Shown: piece by piece, positions 48,101 through 57,022 of the stretch
Layout: each line of letters starts with the position of its first letter
Numbering within the stretch: the stretch's first letter is position 1
Source of the DNA: Allodiplogaster sudhausi
Lineage: Eukaryota > Nematoda > Chromadorea > Rhabditida > Diplogasteridae
Length of the DNA: 64,000 bases
Assembly (NCBI GenBank): GCA_945643635.1
Contig: CALZFC010000059.1
Span: 1,526,501 to 1,590,500 of the forward strand
Direction of reading: 5' to 3'
Translations under genes and position numbers: made by a program
The notes under the pieces: model-generated
The model's input: the letters and a program-made list of their open reading frames with translations, nothing else
Database searches by the model: none
What the model was told of the DNA's origin: nothing

Positions 48101-51100
48101 ACCACCAAGAAAACACGCGAAGGAATTACACCCACTCAGGGGTAAACATGAAGGTCAACTTTGCTGCACAGCACATCCAAAGCGATATGCTGAAGAACTA
48201 TCAGCAACTCTCCGCGTCAATCTGCGCAAATGAAAATATGGCAGTACGCACTTTCCGTGCCATCGCATGGATCGACGCTACAGTCGCCATCAGATCACTC
48301 ATGAACCGAAGAGACATCATCGCCCGGTTCGTCGGCGAGGATATTCTGATAATCTCAAAGTGCAGAACAATCGAAGTGAACGAAGTAAAGCGCAGCAAGA
48401 ACGTCAACGGAACCTGCTATGCGCTCACACCAGTCACAACCAGCGATAACAAAACATTTTTCGCCATACCCGGAACCCGCGACGTCATCGAAAGTTCACC
48501 CACCATCTCATGCGAAAAGGTCACAGAAGACATCTGGCCTTTGAATGGAACATACGTGCATGGAGAGGAGGCAAAACCAGTCAACGTTACCCTTCTTCCA
48601 AATTTCTACTCGCATAACAAGCTGACGCTCACGGAAGTAGACATCACTAGTGGCGATATTTTCGACCATGCGAAGGGATCATCCTTTCCGCTGCAACTGG
48701 CCATCACGTATGGCTCCTTCCTGCTGTCAATGAGAACCCAGAGTTCGAGACTCATTCACGGAATCAGTGAATCAGAATTCACGGAACTAACAGGATCGAA
48801 TGTACCGAAGTTCAACATCGATATTCCCAAAATATTCGAACACATCCGAGGATTCTGGGAAAACATAACCGACCACATCGTGACAATACTTATGAAATTG
48901 TCACTCCCACTGGCGCTCGTAATCATCATCATCCTTCTTGCGATCGCCATCAAATTCACAGTCCTGTCCTACATCATGAAACTCTTCCAAAGTGCACCAA
49001 GAGTGAAGGTCAACTTCGTTCGCGGAGGACAACAGGACACAGGTGAGCCTGACGTTGAAATGCAAGAGATAAGAAGATCCACTTGCCCTCCACCATCGGC
49101 ACCTTCGATTCCGGCAAGGAAACGATCAACTACACTCTCATACTCAGTGCCGTACCCAGAAGAAACAGTCTTCACCTACTTGCACGTGAACAATGTGAAT
49201 GCCGTCACAGGTCGGAAACTACCACACATTCCGATCACCGTCTCTGACCGTGCTACAGTAGCACTTCTAGACACTGGCGCAAATGTGTCATATATTCGAG
49301 AATCCTTCGCACGGCAAGCTGGACTCAAAATGAAGCCAACGACTACTTCTTCAAAAACGGCGAACAATTCCAGCATCAAATTCACCGGCGAATGTTCAGC
49401 CCAAATTCGCATAGGAAATAACATTGTGAACCACACGCTGCTGGTCTCTCCCGACAATGATTGTCCCGCGGCAGCACTCGTGGGATTCGACATTGTTCGA
49501 GTTCTCGCGAAACAAGACATTCTGACGACTTTCATGGAAAATGAAGCCATCATCGGCGACTCGAGAATTCCACTTCTCTCTTCACCTGATGCAGTCTACA
49601 AACAGAAATCACAGCAAGTATGTGCACTCAAGACACTCCGAGACTACTGCATTGAACCAAATGAAGAAAAAGCCGTTTTCATCGCACTGCCTGAAAACAG
49701 AATGACACACGACGAAATAGCCATTTACAATATCAGCTGCCACGACGAAATCAAGCACCTCGAGTTTCAACCGTTCCTCTGCCAAAGCCCCCGCGAACTG
49801 ACTCAAGTGATAGTCAAAAACATTAGCGGCCAACCGGTAATGCTGAAACAAGGAGCTCAAATCGCTGCAGCAACGACAATTGAATCCTCCACCGCTGAAT
49901 ACATCCCACCAGAAGCCGATTGGGAAAGCCGTCTACCGCAGGTACAACCGGACGACGACAAAAACCTGACCGAAATCGTCCAAGTCGACTACAAGCATCT
50001 GCAGCCGAAGGAAACAAAGAAACTTCGCGAACTGATTATGAAACACAGAGATGCTTTCCAATTGAATGAAAACCTGGGCCACTACCGAGGCCCCATCAAA
50101 CATCACATCCAACTCAGAAGAGATGCAAGGCTCCCAGCTCCAGTGATTCGACACATCCCTATGGGAAAGCAAGAAGAGGTGGATCGCCAGGTCGAGATGT
50201 TGCTCAGACAAAACGTCATCCGCGAGAGCACATCAACGGTGCTCTCTGCTCCGGTCCTAACCCGAAAAAAGGACTCAACCTGGCGGTTCACGGTGGATTA
50301 CCGCCCGATCAATGCAATCACGGAGCCAGAACCTATTGCCCTGCCAACCACAGACGAACTGTTGCTCGAAACAGCCGGAGCAAAATATTTCACAACGCTT
50401 GATCTCTTCTCGGGGTTCTTTCAAATCGAGCTCAGAGAGGAAGATCGACACCTGACCGCTTTCCGCACTCCATCGGGAATCTACGAATTCAACCGACTCC
50501 CAATGGGACTGTGCGGAGCTCCAGCAACTTTCCAACGGGCAATGCAACTCATCAGAAAGGAGACAGGGAACGTGATCTCCGTCTACCTCGATGACATCCT
50601 CATCGTGTCACCCACGTTCAAGGAGCATATGGAAAAGCTCGAGAAGGCACTGAAGGCCATCGAGAAATTCGGTCTAAAACTGAGCCCGCGCAAATGCAAA
50701 TTCGCATCGCCATCAGTCCAATACTTGGGATTCGTCATCAACGCGAACGGTCTCCAACCAAACCCGGACAAGATCACAGTCATCAAGGAATATCCAGCCC
50801 CGAAGAACCAGAAGGGCGTGCAAGTATTCCTGGGAATGGTCAACTACTTCAGACGTTTCATCCCGCAATACGCCGAAGTGATTGCGCCACTGACGCGCCT
50901 CACTGGAAACGTGCCGTTCAAATGGGAAAAGGAAGAGAACGACGCTTTTGAAATAGCCAAAACACTCATGACAACAGCTCCTGTACTAGCAAACCCAATG
51001 AGGGGTACGCCGTTCATTATTGAAACGGATGCAAGCGGCATCGCAATCGCCGCCGTACTCTTGCAAGAACAGGAAGGCCGTCTCCATCCACTCGCGTTCG

Positions 51101-52887
51101 CCAGCAGAAAACTGAAGGACGCCGAGCGCCGATACGTCGCTCTCGAAACGGAGGCCCTAGCAATCGTTTGGGCAATCAAGGCGTTTCGCCAGTACATCTA
51201 CGGAACACCGACAAGAATCGTCACAGACCACCGACCGTTGGTGTCGCTACTAAAACGAAAAGACCTGGAAGGCCGTCTATTAAAATATCAGATGACAATC
51301 CAGGGCGAAGACATCAAGATCGAGTTTCGCGCGGGACGATTCAATTCAGTCCCCGACGCCCTCTCTCGATACTTGAAAGACGAAATCGCCGAGCCAAGAG
51401 AACGATCGCCAAGGAAACCAACCGAACAGAACGCCAAGCAAGTGGAAGAAGACGCGCTGCACGTCAACGTAATCGAGCTCGACAAAATCAAGAAAGCACA
51501 ACAGAACAGCTCATGGATGAATGAGCTCATCAAACGCATCGGAACGACACCGGATGCACGATTCATCATCGAGAACGACATACTCTACGAAGTCAACGCC
51601 GATACAAAGGACACAGTCATCCTGCTTCCGCGCGAGAGCAACATCATCGCGACCGTCATTGCTCATTTTCATGAGAAGACGTGTGCGCATGCAGGAACAA
51701 GACGCACAGCTGCCGCCATAAAACAACGATTCAAATGGCGCGGAATGGCAGCAGATATCGCGACATACATCCGCACCTGCGAAAGCTGCCAGAAACTCAA
51801 ATCTCTGCCCAGAGACCACGGAATGGAACCACTCGGTTCATTCGACGTCCCGAGAGCGCCGATGGAAAGGGTACACCTCGATATAGCGGGCCCGCTACCA
51901 GAAACAGACCGAGGGTATCAATACATCGCGCTCTTCATCGACGCGTTCTCCAAATTCACAATCGCCGAGCCAATTCCGGACCAAACCTCGAAATCAATTA
52001 TCGAGGTTTTCCTCAAGCGAGTGTGCTACGTCCATGGCACACCTCGCCAACTCATCACAGACAGAGGAACTAATCTCCTCTCTGCCGAGTTCGAGGAGAC
52101 TCTGCAAGCTCTCGGCATCGAACACACGACGTCTACACCGTATAGACATCGAGCAAATGGTCAGGCAGAGCGAGCAATCCGAACCCTGCAAGAAGCAATG
52201 GCTCCCAGAGTGAACAAACGACAGAACGACTGGGATCTGGTGATAGCGAACACCGTCTTCGCTATCAACGCTCTGCAAAACACGACGATCCAGAAGTCAC
52301 CCTTTTTCGTCATGTACGGCCGAGAGCCGATTCTGCCGGAAGACAACGAGCTATGCAAACCAACGACCGGCTTGCAAAAAGATATGAGAAGATTTGAAAA
52401 AGAAATTCGCCAGCGACAAAGCGACTGCTGGAAAGCAGTCAGGAAGCACATTGAGGACGCACAGGAGACGCAGGTCGAACACTACAATCGACGCCACAAC
52501 TCTCACACGCGCCGCATTGACGACGGAGACGAGGTTCTACTGAGAGGAGCCCCACGCGCCAACAAACTGGCAGACAGATCAGCACGTCCCGTCCGTGTCG
52601 TAAGAACGGACGGGAGCAAGGTCTACGTCGAAGTGCGACCGGGACACGAGGTCGCCTGGCACAAAGACAATGTGAGAAGATTCCACCGCCGAGAAGAAGA
52701 AGAAGAAGACGACGAAAACGAGCAGCGACAAGCAGACAAAATCACCATAACCGTGCCCCGAAAGAAGAAGCCGACAAGAGACATCATCATCGACCCGCCG
52801 ACGCCGCAGACGCAGCCGCCGACATACTCGAAACGAGGGAATCGAATGATCAAGAAGACGAGGAACGACGATTTTTTATATTATTAA
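45178..52887 (+). CDS. Gag-Env-Protease-RT-RNaseH-Integrase polyprotein
   Basis: Start chosen at 45,178 (MAPAKSTT) as the likely Gag start; the frame is open from 45,106. It has 2,569 residues. Order: capsid-like Gag 1-230; Arg/Gly-rich nucleic-acid-binding segment without CCHC knuckles to about 310; hydrophobic internal signal 314-333; Cys-containing glycoprotein ectodomain; RPRR at 593-596; Thr/Pro mucin-like stalk about 622-865; second ectodomain with NGT/NKT-type glycosylation sites; membrane anchor 1242-1266; protease LLDTGA (Asp 1365); RT with YLDD at 1803-1806; RNase H ETDAS (Asp 1951); integrase HHCC zinc motif 2163-2204 and DD35E triad Asp 2235, Asp 2295, Glu 2331; GPY/F-like and acidic tail. 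All catalytic residues are present. Whether it is made whole or by splicing is unknown. Confidence 0.93.
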   Translation: MAPAKSTTNAVVQQQILRSLRALPPKYDPKAESINEFCIRFNDYMTLNELSEADAINILACLLPTEIRRVYNKIDRGILGGGQLIPVIEALIQALKEPEFTTVARSKLSTLRQGTATVEDFARQVNRLIDDAYPTQRTRENDEMKKSQLVNGLRNNIKKGVLRANPSSFTEAIQAAKFEEAIAELDDDLVQRINNLQLSHREPQEPAPEVNFMRQFQRSYPDNRGGHYGSSSWSGNYNARRGFRSAPPFRGRGQYRGRPGEYNDRSRDRDRYNNQSDRYQHDNPRSRSRSQPRQDNWRGGRGRGGRGPRAVHFITIMAMLIGFLAPFTIAEQFHDCASATGGLLVRMTTEQPCEATENERILETTVSLFTQNRSLSDARATLCLIREFQVCTTSAFFIYKVESNMTKIRTATYAECVNARRTFQWKNKALRRISQDVAATDRPPAPSNKFWGETCITDEVFYLEDAPITVIQEEQILTPLMLNTKDCTVQDGFCKGNNHIIIWSPEELKTEPCSHIPLITTRALVGKTRILVDTAHISLTLDPKKQEKRECFKHLPHLTTTGVIVTFPELHPEINISEYFDATEEVAEQMLLRPRRAISDDIFHRSILRDLGLPARQSQQQTRTWTQPTAPPAKPTEPTTTTWKPTTTTTAAPETTKNPIKSESEVASTTTQKPATTTAAPTTTWIPPIVHRTDETTTKTPTTTGRPITRPTTSEVPSTAIITSTTTRPNTTKMPSTTTTTSTTAKPTTTEIPYTTTTTMKPVPATEPPVITTITRKPTTSTEMPTTTSTRVTTTETPNTTSATTTTTQKPGAPNKSSPTTELLSPTKQAPTTTQEPVTIPTPTTTGKTSTTTEPDSLVETTSSAKPDETALTLTDKKEEMSENTPFPYRVLPPLPLTAPAPTPTGIVNPSRQQAQPNPERAFVLPRETTRTEPMPALTALQTHHAYDQLPIKLKAQITNETLQAEVNYMQQTYDHQENTRRNYTHSGVNMKVNFAAQHIQSDMLKNYQQLSASICANENMAVRTFRAIAWIDATVAIRSLMNRRDIIARFVGEDILIISKCRTIEVNEVKRSKNVNGTCYALTPVTTSDNKTFFAIPGTRDVIESSPTISCEKVTEDIWPLNGTYVHGEEAKPVNVTLLPNFYSHNKLTLTEVDITSGDIFDHAKGSSFPLQLAITYGSFLLSMRTQSSRLIHGISESEFTELTGSNVPKFNIDIPKIFEHIRGFWENITDHIVTILMKLSLPLALVIIIILLAIAIKFTVLSYIMKLFQSAPRVKVNFVRGGQQDTGEPDVEMQEIRRSTCPPPSAPSIPARKRSTTLSYSVPYPEETVFTYLHVNNVNAVTGRKLPHIPITVSDRATVALLDTGANVSYIRESFARQAGLKMKPTTTSSKTANNSSIKFTGECSAQIRIGNNIVNHTLLVSPDNDCPAAALVGFDIVRVLAKQDILTTFMENEAIIGDSRIPLLSSPDAVYKQKSQQVCALKTLRDYCIEPNEEKAVFIALPENRMTHDEIAIYNISCHDEIKHLEFQPFLCQSPRELTQVIVKNISGQPVMLKQGAQIAAATTIESSTAEYIPPEADWESRLPQVQPDDDKNLTEIVQVDYKHLQPKETKKLRELIMKHRDAFQLNENLGHYRGPIKHHIQLRRDARLPAPVIRHIPMGKQEEVDRQVEMLLRQNVIRESTSTVLSAPVLTRKKDSTWRFTVDYRPINAITEPEPIALPTTDELLLETAGAKYFTTLDLFSGFFQIELREEDRHLTAFRTPSGIYEFNRLPMGLCGAPATFQRAMQLIRKETGNVISVYLDDILIVSPTFKEHMEKLEKALKAIEKFGLKLSPRKCKFASPSVQYLGFVINANGLQPNPDKITVIKEYPAPKNQKGVQVFLGMVNYFRRFIPQYAEVIAPLTRLTGNVPFKWEKEENDAFEIAKTLMTTAPVLANPMRGTPFIIETDASGIAIAAVLLQEQEGRLHPLAFASRKLKDAERRYVALETEALAIVWAIKAFRQYIYGTPTRIVTDHRPLVSLLKRKDLEGRLLKYQMTIQGEDIKIEFRAGRFNSVPDALSRYLKDEIAEPRERSPRKPTEQNAKQVEEDALHVNVIELDKIKKAQQNSSWMNELIKRIGTTPDARFIIENDILYEVNADTKDTVILLPRESNIIATVIAHFHEKTCAHAGTRRTAAAIKQRFKWRGMAADIATYIRTCESCQKLKSLPRDHGMEPLGSFDVPRAPMERVHLDIAGPLPETDRGYQYIALFIDAFSKFTIAEPIPDQTSKSIIEVFLKRVCYVHGTPRQLITDRGTNLLSAEFEETLQALGIEHTTSTPYRHRANGQAERAIRTLQEAMAPRVNKRQNDWDLVIANTVFAINALQNTTIQKSPFFVMYGREPILPEDNELCKPTTGLQKDMRRFEKEIRQRQSDCWKAVRKHIEDAQETQVEHYNRRHNSHTRRIDDGDEVLLRGAPRANKLADRSARPVRVVRTDGSKVYVEVRPGHEVAWHKDNVRRFHRREEEEEDDENEQRQADKITITVPRKKKPTRDIIIDPPTPQTQPPTYSKRGNRMIKKTRNDDFLYY

Positions 52888-53786
52888 ACCACACTAGAAC
52901 AATAAAGTAGAAATATACTAGAAATAGTGGTCCCTCAGGAAAAAATTTTAATTCAAGTAATACGTTTACCGTTGCAAGATAATTTTGAAAATAGTATAAA
53001 ATTAGACTTAATAGATTTTTTTTGATATGTATCAACACATATTCTCTGTCAATCCCCTTTCTTTTTCTTTCCTTATTCGATTCCTTTCCCGGTGGCATAC
53101 TAACAACTCTGCTTCTTTCTTTCTCCCCGATTCAATCGCACAATCTCTGCTTATCCTTTGCTCCCATACTCTTCTCCTCTATCTTTATCCTTCTCTATTC
53201 TCCACTCTCTCCACCCTCTCCACTCCCCACCATCTCCAGCAGTCACCGGCAACGCCAAAGCTCCATCGACATCCTCGCGCCGTATCGCAAAGCCGCCCGC
53301 AGTGATCTGAATTAATCAGACAAGAGGTCATCGTTTCTCGCATCATTCTCCTCTTCTCATACGCACTCTCGCGCTTGTCATACGCGAGCTTACAACAACC
53401 CTCCCGCGGATATCATCACACCCTATCACAATCTGCCATTCTCCTCTCTCCGGATCACACTCTCTCAGCAAGGCTAACAAATGTCTCTCTAATTCGCTTC
53501 TCCCCTTGCCCAGCCCGACTCTCGCTGACGGCACCAACAAAGAAAGCGAACCCAGGCTTATTAATTAGCCTACCCATGCCCTGCATACCAAGAAACGGCG
53601 CAAGATGCAGAGAAAGGAGAGGAGGTTAGAAGCAAGACCCAAGACTCCTCCTCCGGATAGCTGCCAGATCACAGGAGAACCAGTCGCCTTGAGCGGACGC
53701 GTTTACCGTTTTCTTATCTACTCCTTTATCTCCTTCTATCAACAGGCCGTCTAACCTATCCTCCATTCTGCTTCAGATTCCGCAGA
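52888..53786 (+). other. Retroelement region between integrase and 3' ORF
   Basis: No convincing gene; pyrimidine-rich text 53,030-53,250. A CTTCAG acceptor at about 53,768-53,776, just before the downstream ATG, could receive a spliced transcript. Confidence 0.5.
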
Positions 53787-54116
53787 ATGAACATGAATAC
53801 CGAGAACAGGGCCCTCCGAGAGAGGGTCAAGGAACTGGAACGGCAACTCGCCGTGAAGGACGACGCGATCGAATACCGAGAGGAGAGCTCTAATGACATG
53901 TGCTACCGCTTGGCCGCCGTGCGAGAGGGCGAACGAACCTTGGAAGAGCGGACGGTCGAGCTCACAAGCCAAGTGGAAAAGATGCGCCTCGCAGCGATAA
54001 GGAATGAACGCGAGAACAAGCTGCGAGTGGAGGATCTGAAACGCCGCCTGGCGAAAGAGGAAGAGAAAAGGAAGGCCGCACAAAGCCAAGTCCTTCATCT
54101 GAGGAACCCTTCCTAA
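53787..54116 (+). CDS. Retroelement 3' accessory ORF, coiled-coil protein
   Basis: A 109-residue frame with continuous heptad character: RALRERVKELERQLAVKDD near the start, LTSQVEKMRLAAIR in the middle and LRVEDLKRRLAKEEEKRKAA near the end. It is highly charged, with no signal peptide or membrane segment. It occupies the position between pol and the 3' LTR where env or small regulatory ORFs usually lie. Acceptor-like AG dinucleotides just upstream (TTCAG, CGCAG) suggest expression from a spliced mRNA. No known accessory family is recognised. Confidence 0.65.
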   Translation: MNMNTENRALRERVKELERQLAVKDDAIEYREESSNDMCYRLAAVREGERTLEERTVELTSQVEKMRLAAIRNERENKLRVEDLKRRLAKEEEKRKAAQSQVLHLRNPS

Positions 54117-54442
54117 GGAGGTGCCATCATTATCTCCCTCTATTCTCCCTCCAGCCGCTATCATGACTCCCCACCCTCTTTCATAATCACATTCTCTCAC
54201 CCGATTTTTTTTCTTCTCTCGTTTTCAATCTAATCCGCCCACTCTCTCAGTCTCTCCTTTCTTTTTTTTCTTTCTCAAAGTTCTTCGTAATTTTTCTTTC
54301 TCTCTCCTTCCCGGCGCTTCGGAAAGTTTTTTTTGTTGTGCGTTCGTGTGAAAGTAGAAGTAGATACTAGGCCGATTTTTTTTTTGTTTTTTTTCAAATA
54401 TCGCTCTATCTCTAGTAGTAGAATGAGGGACCATTCATATTA

Positions 54443-54453
54443 AGTAGGGGGGA
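54443..54453 (+). promoter_or_regulatory. Polypurine tract
   Basis: AGTAGGGGGGA lies directly before the 3' LTR, the expected plus-strand primer site. Confidence 0.8.
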
Positions 54454-54764
54454 TGTTACGGCGGGGAGAGCGCAGTGGCCCCGCCCCCTACGGGGAGAGG
54501 GGGCCACTCGGGAAGCTGCCGGGAGTGGGAGAGAAAACACCTCCACAGGGCGGCTGGCAGCTTCCCCCCGCCATGGATCTTCCCCCCTCTCTCTCTCTAT
54601 CTAAGTCCAATCTCATGTTGATAAGGATGCGAGTAAAGTAAGCAATAAATATGTCACTAAGAAGTCCAAGAGTAAGAACGTAAAAGGGGAGATCCGGGGC
54701 GACAGAACTACACACATACATTCCCCACGGCCGGCTCACACTCCACCGGAGAGCAGGCTTGACA
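54454..54764 (+). repeat. 3' LTR (311 bp)
   Basis: By eye identical to the 5' LTR, including the reading frames that cross it. Followed by the AATT duplication at 54,765-54,768. Confidence 0.95.
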
Positions 54765-55132
54765 AATTCCCTGTGACTCTTCCAATAAGCAGTTCATGCT
54801 TCGTATCTCTGCATCTACTGCCAACTATTCCGAGTATTGCTCACTAAAATGTGCCGTCAACACGGAATCTACTGTTATGCTAGCAGGGCACTTACAATTC
54901 ATGTGCCCTCATCAATCATCTGGATCTATTTCACCGTCCTCATCGACGATGAATAATTGGGAATTTAATTTACCGGATATCTATCACATTCTCTCTTCAA
55001 TCGTATCTTATCCTTTTTTCCTGGCTGGAGCCCTCCTTATCTTCATTATTCTAATCATTATCTTAGTCGGCTACCTATCTCCAGAATTACTTTGTCTCTT
55101 TCTCACTCTGCGTAATCGCGTGAAAAGAGACT

Positions 55133-56556
55133 AAAAATATCTACTTATGTATCTAATTGGAATCTACGAAAAGGACCACATACGATCTACTCTTTTATTA
55201 AAATTAAAATTCTATATCTTTTTACAGATACAATGAGAATATATCTTATAACTACAGTTTCCAGATGCCCGGATGGCTCCGACAAGTCAGAGGCCGATCG
55301 CGCGGCCTGCCACGGTAATGAGAGGGCGCATCTCGTACGCTGAAGCCACCAGGCCCCGCGCCCCTCCATCTTTCAATCTGACGGCCACAGTGGCACGTCC
55401 CACATCTTCTGTAACCATCTATCGACTTCTGCCAAATTTGACTCACCTGCTTTTGAATAAAATTGTACAGACAGACAACGACGTCTGTATTGCTATCACC
55501 GACAAATAATTAATGCATGTACGGACAGCCGCGTTCACCTTGGGAGTTCACTTTAAAGAAAATTGGTTTTCCCTTTCGTGGTCCGGAGGGTACTCTGAAG
55601 TGCCTTTTTAATTGTTAATAAATAAGAAATCAAACATGATTTTCCGTACATATGTCGTCTGGAGTGGATCGCACCTGACATGGTGTTTTTAAGGTGTTCA
55701 ATTTGGCAATTTTATTCTCGTGTTTATCTTCACATGAAGGCTAATCTCTTCGCCTATCCAAGTCTTGTGATCTTCTTTTATTATGTGTACCTTTTTGTAC
55801 TTCTCAAACCTCATTCCCACGCCACATTCTTCTATTTGTTTTGCACTCTTTTTCCTTGTACAGATGTGATTATCAAATAGCTCTTTATCCTCAAGGAAAT
55901 CGACGTACGCAGACAGTCGAAAAGGATGCGGTTAGATCGGATGAACTGGAATCATCAAAGTCAAGTATAGTAGGGGCCAAACCACATGCAAGTCACATCA
56001 TCCAAAATAAGGCGAAAATGGAGACTCAAAACAGAATATCATTTTTATAAGAGAGAACCACGTGGGCTTGTTCAGAGAACTATTCGTGAAAACACAATTC
56101 GATTTGCATGAGAATAGCAAAAAAAAAAGTTAGTTACCGGTTAATTAGAAGACAATGGGGTGCAAAAGTGTAAAAAATAATTAGCCAGCATGGCGAAAGA
56201 GGGATGAAGAAATTAGAGTAATTGTGTGAGAAGCAACAGCAATTAGACTATTAAGTTGGAGAAGCTCCAGCTGAAGGTCTGAAGCATTTCATTGTAAAGT
56301 CCATTCGGCCTTCTCGTCAAGTCATCTCTCGTCATAAATACGAGATCTTCTTCCAACTTCAATGGCAGCATACACCTGCCACTCTTATCAATGACGTCAT
56401 CGACAATCACTCTCCAGTTTAGTTAGTTACTACCTCATCCTTGTCGGATTAAACAGGAGTAATTGTTGAAATGTTAATACTAATTTTCTTTCTTCTGTAT
56501 AGTAAGTACTCTCTCTCTCTCTTATCTTATCTCTAATATATCTCAATCCTTTGCAG
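55133..56556. other. Spacer with a possible LDL-receptor class A fragment
   Basis: Mostly non-coding. At 55,262-55,346 a frame reads RCPDGSDKSEADRAAC, close to the calcium-binding half of an LDLa module, then stops. No splice partner is visible. A short CT run lies at 56,512-56,523. Confidence 0.35.
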
Positions 56557-56659
56557 TGTTAGCCAGCGCCAACCTCCGCAAAAGCCCAGTTCTCATTCTG
56601 GATGAGGCGACCGCGGACATTAATATCAACACGGATTCGCTTATCCAGAGGGCCATCAG
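56557..56659 (+). pseudogene. Isolated ABC-transporter (ABCC-type) exon
   Basis: A TTTGCAG acceptor and an AG|GTAAGT donor flank 103 bases encoding LRKSPVLILDEATADINIDT and then DSLIQRAIR. VLILDEATADIN is the Walker B and D-loop of an MRP-like nucleotide-binding domain. The preceding signature motif and the following H-loop exon are absent from the window, so this is a fragment or one exon of a rearranged gene. Confidence 0.6.
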
Positions 56660-56666
56660 GTAAGTA

Positions 56667-56762
56667 AATGCTATTAAATATGATTGTATCATTTAGTAGA
56701 TATTATTCTTACAATTTCTATTAAGGAAGTTTTCCTTATGAGCTAGAAATAAATAACGTTTA
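56667..56762 (+). repeat. Direct repeat, right copy (partner at 41,350-41,438)
   Basis: About 90 percent identical by eye to the left copy, 15 kb away. It starts a few bases after the ABC exon donor. Confidence 0.5.
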
Positions 56763-57022
56763 TGCTTTTTTTCTCTTACTTGCATTAGAAATTTCAAGTA
56801 TTTCTTTAGAATAAAGTAAATAAAATATTTATTTAACAATTTAAATACATTCTTAAATCAATTCGGACAACTCTTCTTCTCTTATTTTTTAAACCTACAT
56901 GTTATTTACTTAAAAAAATTAAATGCAATTTGTGAATCAACATTATTTATTTAATCTCTCAATAATTCTCGTTCTTTTTCAACTTCTGAAGGGGTGCTGC
57001 CACCTCGCCTTACCGGTCAACC

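Larger units (their letters stand above)
42865..54764 (+). mobile_element. Complete Ty3/gypsy-type LTR retroelement with Gag-Env-Pol order (11.9 kb)
   Basis: Paired 311-bp LTRs, AATT target duplication, primer binding site at 43,176, polypurine tract at 54,443-54,453, one long polyprotein frame and a 3' coiled-coil ORF. The Protease-RT-RNaseH-Integrase order is that of Ty3/gypsy elements. The envelope-like region lies upstream of protease, not after integrase. Identical LTRs and no stops point to very recent, possibly current activity. Confidence 0.93.
41520..55132 (+). pseudogene. Decayed phlebovirus-G2-like envelope remnant, split by the younger retroelement
   Basis: Coding traces occur at about 41,500-42,864 and 54,769-55,132. 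Hallmarks of the Gc-like envelope found in some nematode retroelements are a PGITSCRESCGG motif near 42,095-42,130, a later GCYSCDYGA motif near 42,763 and Cys-rich text after the break. It ends in a membrane segment (FFLAGALLIFIILIIILVGYL) and a short basic tail. The left part is broken by stops and at least two frame changes, so it is non-functional. The younger insertion did not change the reading frame on either side of its AATT target. No linked pol was found. Confidence 0.6.
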
